Below are positions 5,466 to 10,843 of a stretch of 10,843 nucleotides of DNA, piece by piece. The notes beneath the pieces are model-generated. The model worked only from the letters and a program-made list of their open reading frames with translations, did not search any database and was not told where the DNA came from. The DNA comes from DATCYZ01 sp036526195 (lineage in GTDB: Bacteria > Pseudomonadota > Gammaproteobacteria > Burkholderiales > SG8-39): assembly GCA_036526195.1 (NCBI GenBank), contig DATCYZ010000027.1:1-10843 (forward strand), given 5' to 3'. Position 1 is the stretch's first letter, and every line of letters begins with the position of its first letter. A program made the translations under genes and the position numbers.

Positions 5466-6768
5466 GATCCTGCCCGCCGTTGCCGCACTCAACCAGCGCT
5501 TCCTCGTCGACTATCCGCACGAGGCGGCCCGGCAGCTCGAGTCGCTGCCCGGCGAGGAAGCCGCGGCGCTGCTGGCGACCGCCTCGCCATTCGCCGCGGC
5601 CCGCACCTGGCAGGCGCTCGCGCCCGACGTCGCCGCCGCCACGCTCGAAGCGCTGCCGCCCTCGCTCGCCGCGCACGTGCTCGCGGAGGCCGAACCGGCG
5701 ATCGCCGTGGCGGCGCTCTCCCAGCTCGAGGCACCGGTCGGCAAGCGCCTGCTGGATTCACTCGACCCGCAGGTGGCCGCGGAACTGCGCGCGCTGCTCG
5801 AGTACCCGGCGGACAGCGCGGGGCGGTTGATGGACCCGCAGGTGAGCCCGGTGCGCATCGACGCCACCGTCGGCGAGGCGCTCGCGCGACTGCGGAACCT
5901 GAAGCGCAAGGGCCTGCGCGAGATGTACCTGATCGACGAGGAAGGCCGGCTCGCGGGCCGCGTCGAGATCCAGGACCTCGCGGTGAGCGAGGCCCGCGCC
6001 CCCTTGCGCGAACTCGCGCGGCCGGTGATTGCGGTGGCCAAGGACCTCGATCCGCGCGAGGAGGTGGTGAGCATCCTGCAGCAGCAGCCGATCACCTCGC
6101 TGCCGGTGGTCAACATCTCGGGCCGGCTGGTCGGGGTGATCCGGCAGGCCGCGCTGGTCTCCGTGATCGAGCAGGAGGCCACGGTCGACCTGCTCACCAT
6201 GGTGGGCGCAAGCGCCGAGGAGCGCGCGCTGTCGAACCCGCTGTTCGCTGTGAAAAAGCGCCTGCCCTGGCTGCAGATCAACCTGCTGACCGCGTTTCTT
6301 GCCGCGGCCGTGGTCGGGATGTTCGAAGGCCTGATCGCGAAGTTCACCGCGCTCGCCGTGCTGCTGCCGGTGGTGGCCGGCCAGTCTGGCAACGCCGGCG
6401 CGCAGGCGCTCGCGGTCACCATGCGCGGCCTGGTGCTGCGCGAGATCAGCCTGCGCCACTGGCCCCGCGTGGTGGCGAAGGAAGCGGCCACCGGCCTGGT
6501 GAACGGCCTGGCGATCGCCGCCACCACCTCGCTCGGCGTCTATGTCTGGAGCCGCTCGGGGGGCCTCGCGATGGTGATCGCGATCTCCATGGTGATCTCG
6601 ATGCTGATGGCGGGCCTCGCCGGCGCGCTGGTGCCGATCACCCTGCACCGCCTCGGTCAGGACCCGGCCACCGCCTCATCCATCATCCTGACCACCATCA
6701 CCGACGTCGTGGGCTTCTTCTCGTTCCTGGGCACCGCGCTGTTCTTTTCCTCGATGCTGCCGACGTGA
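5455..6768 (+). CDS. mgtE: Magnesium transporter MgtE
   Basis: A 437-residue Mg2+ channel/transporter of the inner membrane, close to the usual length of about 450. Order: MgtE N domain (about 10-110), hinge YPADSAG (117-123), CBS1 (about 126-180), CBS2 (about 187-240), linking helix, then the transmembrane domain (about 270-435). Family landmarks in the pore region are the PVVAGQSGNAGAQALAVTMR segment (305-324) and the last helix with TTITDVVG, where Asp417 sits at the place of the Mg2+-selecting Asp432 of Thermus MgtE. The common GMGGN is GQSGN here, a variant. MgtE works as a homodimer whose cytosolic domains close the pore when Mg2+ is high. It overlaps the preceding TM-less paralogue by 11 bases and the next gene by 4 (GTGA), so all are probably cotranscribed and translationally coupled. 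Confidence 0.95.
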   Translation: MSTEILPAVAALNQRFLVDYPHEAARQLESLPGEEAAALLATASPFAAARTWQALAPDVAAATLEALPPSLAAHVLAEAEPAIAVAALSQLEAPVGKRLLDSLDPQVAAELRALLEYPADSAGRLMDPQVSPVRIDATVGEALARLRNLKRKGLREMYLIDEEGRLAGRVEIQDLAVSEARAPLRELARPVIAVAKDLDPREEVVSILQQQPITSLPVVNISGRLVGVIRQAALVSVIEQEATVDLLTMVGASAEERALSNPLFAVKKRLPWLQINLLTAFLAAAVVGMFEGLIAKFTALAVLLPVVAGQSGNAGAQALAVTMRGLVLREISLRHWPRVVAKEAATGLVNGLAIAATTSLGVYVWSRSGGLAMVIAISMVISMLMAGLAGALVPITLHRLGQDPATASSIILTTITDVVGFFSFLGTALFFSSMLPT

Positions 6769-7448
6769 GAAAGCGCTTCGCGCGCGCCGCGGACCTCGGC
6801 CTCTCCCCGCGCGAGTTCGCGGTGCTGCGCCGCCTTGACAGCCCGCTCAAGATCCAGGCCTACCTCTTCTCGCTCGGCCAGAATTTCGAGCCGGACGGCG
6901 ACGCCTGCCGCCCGGTGCGCCGGGTGCTGCGCGAGAAGAACGCCCATTGCATCGAGGGCGCGATGCTCGCCGCCGCCGCGCTCTGGGTGCACGGCGAGCC
7001 GCCGCTGATCATGGACATGCATGCGGTGCGCGACTACGACCACGTGGTGACGCTCTACCGCCGCAACGGCCGCTGGGGCGCACTTTCGAAGACCAACGGT
7101 CCCGCGCTGCGCTGGCGCGAGCCGGTGTACCGCACGCTGCGCGAACTCGCGATGTCGTACTTCCACGAGTACACCAACCGGCTCGGCGAGCAGACGCTGC
7201 GCGAGTACTCGCGTTCGTTCGACCTGCGGCGGGTCGATCCCGCGATCTGGGTAAGCGGCGAAAAGGACGCCTGGGCGGTGGCCGACGCGCTGGAGAACGT
7301 CCCGCACTACCCGCTCATCAACACCCGGCAGGCGCGCGCCCTGGTGCGCCGCGACCCCTTCGAGCGGCGCGTGCTCGGCATGGGCCAAAACCCGCGCCCC
7401 CAATGGCTGCTCGACAAACTCGAGCGCCGCCGCAAACAGAAAAAGTAA
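6765..7448 (+). CDS. Transglutaminase-like fold protein of unknown role
   Basis: A 227-residue soluble protein with no signal peptide. The central part shows an order typical of the transglutaminase/cysteine-protease superfamily: KNAHCIEGAMLAAAALW (Cys62 at the start of a helix), a strand with IMDMHAVRDYDHVVTLYR (His93), then GALSKTN (Asn111 as possible third residue). The N-terminus is basic and helical; the C-terminus ends in a strongly basic tail (LERRRKQKK). If the triad works, the protein could be a peptidase, amidase or acyl-transferring enzyme. Assignment is by motif layout only. It starts with GTG at 6765, overlapping the mgtE stop as GTGA and lacking its own ribosome site, so it depends on mgtE translation. 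Its fixed place behind mgtE suggests a function in the same system, not one shown by sequence. Confidence 0.75.
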   Translation: MRKRFARAADLGLSPREFAVLRRLDSPLKIQAYLFSLGQNFEPDGDACRPVRRVLREKNAHCIEGAMLAAAALWVHGEPPLIMDMHAVRDYDHVVTLYRRNGRWGALSKTNGPALRWREPVYRTLRELAMSYFHEYTNRLGEQTLREYSRSFDLRRVDPAIWVSGEKDAWAVADALENVPHYPLINTRQARALVRRDPFERRVLGMGQNPRPQWLLDKLERRRKQKK

Positions 7449-7470
7449 AGCCCGAGAAAGGCGTTCGGTG

Positions 7471-7508
7471 TTGGGGGGAAGCACGAGGGGGGCACAGCCC
7501 CTCTCGTA
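7471..7508. repeat. G-rich hairpin repeat, copy 1
   Basis: First of two similar palindromic units between convergent genes. ACGAGGGGGGC and GCCCCTCTCGT form an 11-bp stem (one G-U pair) with an ACA loop, preceded by TTGGGGGG. The unit begins 22 bases after the stop of the plus-strand operon. It probably acts as a terminator or transcript stabiliser and resembles REP-type dispersed repeats. Confidence 0.7.
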
Positions 7509-7535
7509 TCGATCCAGCCGGACCGTCGGTGTTTC

Positions 7536-7575
7536 TTGGGGGGGAGCACGAGGGGGGCGCAGCCCCCCGCTCGTG
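7536..7575. repeat. G-rich hairpin repeat, copy 2
   Basis: Second unit in the same orientation, again TTG followed by a G run, then GGGGGGC-GCA-GCCCCCC (7-bp perfect stem), extended by CACGA/TCGTG with a small bulge. On the plus strand it is followed after about 10 bases by a T-rich stretch (7585-7593), so it may be the operon's terminator. It also lies 20 bases after the stop of the minus-strand binding-protein gene, so it may serve both directions. Confidence 0.7.
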
Positions 7576-7595
7576 TCAAGCCCGTTTCTTTTTAG

Positions 7596-8567
7596 TTACT
7601 TCTTCTCTTCCACTTTCCCGATCTTCTCGACCGCCGCCTTCAGGCGCGCCGCGTCCTTCGCCCAGAAGTCCTTGAACTCGGGCGCGTCGAGGTAGCTCAC
7701 CGGGGTGGAAACCTTCTCCATCGCGCCCTTGAAGGCGGGATCGGCGGCCGCGGCGCGCACCGCCTCGCGCAGCTTGTCCACGATCGGCGCCGGGGTCGCC
7801 GCCGGCGCGAACATGCCCGACCAGATGTAGAACTCGACGTCCTTGTAGCCGAGTTCCTTGAAAGTGGGCAGTTCCGGCATCAGCGCAAGTCGCTTGTCGC
7901 CCCAGCCGGCGAGCGCGCGCATCTTGCCGCCCTTGATCTGGCCCACGGCCGCCGCCGGACCCGAGGCGAGCGCCTCAACCTGTCCACCCAGCAGCGCGGT
8001 GACGGCCGGTCCGCCGCCCTGGTAGGGAATGTGGAACAACTGGATGCCGGCGGCATTGGCGAACATCTCCATCGCCACGTGCAAGGTGCCGTACACGCCG
8101 GAGGACGAGTAGTTGATCTTGCCGGGATTCGCTTTGGCGGCGGCGACGATGTCGGCGATCGACTTGTAGGCGCTGTCGGCGCGCACCACCAGCACCGTCG
8201 GGTCCGCGGTCACCAGCGCGATCGGCGCGAAGTCGGACAGCTGGTAGGGCGCGGACTTGCCGTTGAGCGGATCGGACACCGGGAAGATCGAGATCGACGA
8301 AAGCCCGATCAGGATGGTGTAGCCGTCGGGCGTCGCCTTGGCCGCCTGCGCCATGCCGACCGCGCCGCCGGCGCCCGGGCGGTTCAGCGCGATCACCGGC
8401 TGGCCCAGGGTCTTCTCCATCGACGCGGCCAGCGGCCGGCCGACGATGTCGGCCACGCCGCCCGGCGGGAAGGGCACGATCATGGTGATCGGCTTGGTCG
8501 GATAGGCCTGCGCGAGCGCGGCCGGAACGACGGTGGCGAAGGCCAGGGTGGCAATCAGGCGTTTCAT
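7596..8567 (-). CDS. Bug-family (TctC-like) periplasmic substrate-binding protein
   Basis: A 323-residue exported protein of the tripartite tricarboxylate transporter receptor family, which binds carboxylates and other small acids. A Sec signal peptide is clear (MKRLIATLAFATVVPAALA, cleavage about after residue 19). Mature-protein landmarks are YPTKPITMIVPFPPGGVADI and NRPGAGGAVGMAQAAKATPDGYT, both diagnostic, followed by the two-lobed binding fold. The ATG at 8567 has a GAGGAGG ribosome site 8 bases upstream. Bug proteins are hugely expanded in Burkholderiales and are often orphans with no TctA/TctB membrane partners nearby, as here. The ligand cannot be predicted. The gene starts 38 bases after the ABC ATPase gene on the same strand, so they probably share a transcript even though the families do not normally work together. 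Confidence 0.93.
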   Translation of the reverse strand: MKRLIATLAFATVVPAALAQAYPTKPITMIVPFPPGGVADIVGRPLAASMEKTLGQPVIALNRPGAGGAVGMAQAAKATPDGYTILIGLSSISIFPVSDPLNGKSAPYQLSDFAPIALVTADPTVLVVRADSAYKSIADIVAAAKANPGKINYSSSGVYGTLHVAMEMFANAAGIQLFHIPYQGGGPAVTALLGGQVEALASGPAAAVGQIKGGKMRALAGWGDKRLALMPELPTFKELGYKDVEFYIWSGMFAPAATPAPIVDKLREAVRAAAADPAFKGAMEKVSTPVSYLDAPEFKDFWAKDAARLKAAVEKIGKVEEKK

Positions 8568-8605
8568 CGGGACATCCTCCTCATGCGGATCGAAGCGGCG
8601 GCGCC

Positions 8606-9412
8606 TCAGCCCAGCCCGAAGGCCTTCTCGAGCGGCGGCGCCGGGAAATGGAATCGCACCGGCCCGTCGGGCAGCGCGTTCAGGAACTGCTTCAGGTACG
8701 GGTCCTCCGAGGCCAGCACGTCCTGCGGCGTGCCTTCCCCGATGACCTTGCCCTCGGATATCACGTAGACGTAGTCCACCACCTTGAGCGACTCCGAGAC
8801 GTCGTAGGTCACCACGATCGAGGTCGCGCCCAGGGCATCGTTCAGCTTGCGGATCAGGCCCGCGACCACGTTCAGCGTGATCGGGTCCAGCCCGGCGAAA
8901 GGCTCGTCGTACATCACCATCATCGGATCGTGTGCGATGGCGCGCGCCAGCGCCACGCGCCGCGTCATGCCGCCCGAGAGGTCGCCCGGCATCATGGCCT
9001 GCGCGCCGCGCAGGCCCACGGCATGCAGCTTCATCAGCACCAGGCGCCGCAACAGCGCCTCGGGCAGGTCGTGGTGCTCGCGGATCGGAAAGGCGATGTT
9101 CTCGAACACCGAAAGGTCGCTGAACAGGCCGCTCGACTGGAACATGCGGCCCATCCTGCGGCGCAGCGCGTAGAGCGCGCGGCTGTCGAGTTCCGGGACA
9201 TTCTCACCGTCGATGACGATGCGGCCGCGCGCAGGCCTGAGCTGCCCGCCCATCAGCTGCAGCAGCGTCGACTTGCCGCAACCACTCGCGCCGAGGATCG
9301 CCACCACCTTGCCGCGCGGCACCTTGAGCGAAAGCCCGTCGAAGATGCGGTGCTCGCCGTAGCTGAAGTGCAGGTCGGAGATCTCGACCAGGGTCTCGGA
9401 GTCGGGGGCCAC
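8606..9412 (-). CDS. mlaF: MlaF-like ABC transporter ATP-binding protein
   Basis: A 268-residue cytosolic ATPase close in length to E. coli MlaF (269). Motifs: Walker A GASGCGKST (41-49), Q-loop Gln92, signature LSGGM (145-149), Walker B MVMYDEP with Asp169 and catalytic Glu170, D-loop GLDP. The C-terminal stretch YLKQFLNALPDGPVRFHFP is typical of MlaF, which powers phospholipid transport between the membranes with MlaE, MlaD and MlaB. Oddly, the H-loop reads VVTYDV, with Tyr203 where the switch His is expected (codon TAC, 8804-8806). No mlaE or mlaD follows; a Bug binding-protein gene does. The start is GTG at 9412; no Shine-Dalgarno sequence is visible and no better start exists, so it may be leaderless. 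The MlaF call is by resemblance and an orphan paralogue is possible. Confidence 0.85.
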   Translation of the reverse strand: MAPDSETLVEISDLHFSYGEHRIFDGLSLKVPRGKVVAILGASGCGKSTLLQLMGGQLRPARGRIVIDGENVPELDSRALYALRRRMGRMFQSSGLFSDLSVFENIAFPIREHHDLPEALLRRLVLMKLHAVGLRGAQAMMPGDLSGGMTRRVALARAIAHDPMMVMYDEPFAGLDPITLNVVAGLIRKLNDALGATSIVVTYDVSESLKVVDYVYVISEGKVIGEGTPQDVLASEDPYLKQFLNALPDGPVRFHFPAPPLEKAFGLG

Positions 9413-9507
9413 GTTGGAGGCGTCTGGGACCGGCGGCTGGAAAACCGCGAGTCTACCGCAGCGGCCCGACCGGCCATCGCACCAAGCGGCACGTGTAGCA
9501 TCCCGCC
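9413..9507. promoter_or_regulatory. Divergent promoter region, ABC ATPase / srkA
   Basis: A 95-base gap between divergent starts. On the plus strand TAGCAT (9496-9501), preceded by TG, ends 6 bases before the srkA ATG, so that message would be nearly or fully leaderless; no ribosome site is seen. On the minus strand TAGACT (complement of 9450-9455) is a weak -10 candidate. No -35 boxes are convincing. Confidence 0.35.
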
Positions 9508-10518
9508 ATGTCCATCGCCCCGCCCTACGCCGCGCTCACCCCCGAGCGCGTGCTCGATGCCCTGGATGGCGCCGGCCTGCGCACCGACGGCCGCCTGTTC
9601 GGCCTGAACAGCTACGAGAACCGCGTCTTCCAGATCGGGCTGGAGGAGGGCGAGAGCGTGGTGGCGAAGTTCTACCGCCCGGCGCGCTGGAGCGACGCGC
9701 AGATCCTCGAGGAACACGCGTTCGCCCTCGAGCTTGCGGCGCGCGAGATCCCGGTGGTGGCGCCGCTCGCCACCGGCGGCACCACGCTGCATTCGGACGG
9801 CGAATACCGCTTCGCGGTGTTTCCGCGCCGCGGCGGACGCTCGCCCGAACTGGACGACATGAAGGTGCTCGAATGGCTCGGGCGCTTCCTCGGCCGCATC
9901 CACGCGGTCGGCGCCACGCAGCCTTTCCTCGAGCGCCCGGCGATCGACCTGCAGAGCTTCGGCATCGAGCCGCGCGACTGGCTGCTGGGGAGCGGGCTGG
10001 TGCCGCCCGACCTTCTTCCCGCGTGGACCGGCATCGCCGCGCTCGCACTCGAATCGGTCGAGCGCGCCTTTGCCACAGTGCGCATCAGCGCGATCCGGTT
10101 GCACGGCGACTGCCACGCGGGCAACGTGCTGTGGACGCCGGAGGATGCGCGCACCGGCGCCGCCGGAGGGCCGCACTTCGTCGATTTCGACGATGCCCGC
10201 AGCGGCCCGGCCGTGCAGGACCTGTGGATGCTGCTCTCGGGCGAACGCGAGGCGCGCGCGCGGCAACTCGCCGCGCTGCTCTCGGGCTACGAGGATTTCC
10301 GGGAGTTCGACGATCGCGAACTCGCGCTCATCGAACCCCTGCGCACGCTGCGGCTGCTGCATTATTCGGCCTGGATCGGGCGGCGCTGGGACGATCCTGC
10401 CTTCCCGGCGGCGTTTCCATGGTTCAACACGCCGCGCTACTGGCAGGACCGCATCCTGGAACTGCGTGAGCAGGTGGCGGCCATGGACGAACCCGCGCTG
10501 GTGCCCGCGCGCCCTTGA
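9508..10518 (+). CDS. srkA: Stress response kinase SrkA (YihE/RdoA family)
   Basis: A 336-residue cytosolic Ser/Thr kinase of the aminoglycoside phosphotransferase-like fold (E. coli SrkA is 328). Visible landmarks: NSYENRVFQIG nucleotide-loop strand (34-44), VVAKFYRPARW with Lys54, the catalytic loop LHGDCHAGNVLW with Asp201 and Asn206 (same numbers as in E. coli), and VDFDDARSGPAVQDLWML with the metal-binding Asp226/Asp228 region. A short Gly/Ala-rich insertion (about 211-222) separates the last two. SrkA in E. coli counteracts stress-induced cell death, linked to the Cpx envelope response and MazEF toxin; YihE often sits upstream of dsbA. Here an alpha/beta hydrolase gene follows instead, 26 bases downstream. 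The ATG at 9508 is the only plausible start. Confidence 0.95.
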   Translation: MSIAPPYAALTPERVLDALDGAGLRTDGRLFGLNSYENRVFQIGLEEGESVVAKFYRPARWSDAQILEEHAFALELAAREIPVVAPLATGGTTLHSDGEYRFAVFPRRGGRSPELDDMKVLEWLGRFLGRIHAVGATQPFLERPAIDLQSFGIEPRDWLLGSGLVPPDLLPAWTGIAALALESVERAFATVRISAIRLHGDCHAGNVLWTPEDARTGAAGGPHFVDFDDARSGPAVQDLWMLLSGEREARARQLAALLSGYEDFREFDDRELALIEPLRTLRLLHYSAWIGRRWDDPAFPAAFPWFNTPRYWQDRILELREQVAAMDEPALVPARP

Positions 10519-10544
10519 ACCGGCCTCCCCATGGAGGAGCTGCC

Positions 10545-10843
10545 ATGCTGCCCACGCTGAAGACCGCCGGAACCATCGCCTACCGGGAATCCGGCATGCC
10601 CGGCGCGCCCGCCGTGGTGCTGTTGCACGGCATCGGCTCCACCGCCGCCGGCTGGCGCCTGCAGTTCGCGCCGCTCGCGCAGGAGGCGCGTGTCATCGCC
10701 TGGGATGCGCCCGGCTACGGGGGCAGCGCGCCGCTCGCCACTGCGACGCCGGTTGCCGAGGACTACGCGCGCGCGCTCGCCGGACTGCTCGATGCCCTCG
10801 GCGTGAAGGCCGCGGTGATCGGCTCGAACTCCTGGGGCACGCC
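10545..10843 (+). CDS. Alpha/beta hydrolase, N-terminal part (cut by window end)
   Basis: The first 99 codons of a hydrolase that runs off the window. The start ATG at 10545 has a GGAGGAG ribosome site 6 bases upstream. The N-terminal strands lead to LLHGIGSTAAGW, whose HG contributes the oxyanion hole, then WDAPGYGGSAP, a standard alpha/beta hydrolase strand-loop. The nucleophile elbow is GSNSWG near codon 97, with Ser in G-x-S-x-G. The remaining His and Asp/Glu catalytic residues lie outside. The substrate is unknown; family relatives include esterases, haloperoxidase-like enzymes and meta-cleavage product hydrolases. It is probably cotranscribed with srkA. Confidence 0.88.
   Translation, partial: MLPTLKTAGTIAYRESGMPGAPAVVLLHGIGSTAAGWRLQFAPLAQEARVIAWDAPGYGGSAPLATATPVAEDYARALAGLLDALGVKAAVIGSNSWGT

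Noticed and set aside
5758..6648. Open frame of 296 codons on the minus strand, rich in His/Arg/Asp
   Set aside because: It is antisense to mgtE, whose pore motifs are unmistakable. The His/Asp-rich appearance comes from the codon bias of the real gene read backwards.
9253..10362. Open frame of 369 codons on the minus strand
   Set aside because: It is antisense to srkA and overlaps the 5' part of the MlaF-like gene in another frame. It has no recognisable domain and has a repetitive Arg/Ala-rich composition.
1..10843. CRISPR array, tRNA/rRNA genes, transposases, prophage genes
   Set aside because: No regularly spaced repeats, no cloverleaf-type sequence with a CCA-end pattern, no rRNA-like stretch and no transposase or integrase motif was seen on either strand.

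Overview
The window is about 10.8 kb of GC-rich bacterial chromosome, most likely from a betaproteobacterium, perhaps Burkholderiales-like. This rests on very high GC in most genes (one 60-base stretch inside mgtE counts to about 83%), a Bug-family (TctC-like) periplasmic binding protein, an MlaF-type ABC ATPase and an SrkA kinase. The assignment is an inference, because no rRNA or marker gene is present. The window starts with 26 consecutive C residues, which look like a sequencing or assembly artefact at a contig end. It ends inside a gene.

Layout. Positions 63-903 (minus strand) hold a two-CBS-domain protein and a conserved-looking 102-residue protein; an FNR/Dnr-like half-palindrome lies upstream of the pair. 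Positions 1114-1641 (plus) encode a GNAT acetyltransferase that is probably read from a leaderless mRNA. Positions 1678-2793 (minus) encode a PDZ plus M48 metalloprotease lipoprotein whose GC is clearly lower than its surroundings, suggesting later acquisition. A divergent intergenic region with two perfect palindromes separates it from a YgiD/DODA-type extradiol dioxygenase at 2903-3688 (plus).

The most distinctive region is 3785-7448 (plus): four genes whose ends all overlap by 4 to 11 bases. They encode a short MscS-like membrane channel protein, an MgtE-like protein that has the Mg2+-sensing N and CBS domains but not the transport domain, a full MgtE Mg2+ transporter, and a protein with a transglutaminase-like Cys/His arrangement. 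Tight overlap implies one transcript with translational coupling. It suggests a Mg2+/osmotic homeostasis module in which the channel-less MgtE paralogue may act as a partner or regulator of MgtE.

Two near-identical G-rich hairpins fill the convergent gap at 7449-7595. Positions 7596-9412 (minus) then hold an MlaF-like ABC ATPase followed 38 bases later by a Bug substrate-binding protein. This is an odd pair, because neither a permease nor the other Mla genes are visible. Divergent from it, 9508-10518 (plus) encodes an SrkA (YihE/RdoA) stress kinase, followed by the start of an alpha/beta hydrolase cut by the window end. No rRNA, tRNA, CRISPR array, transposase or phage gene was recognised.
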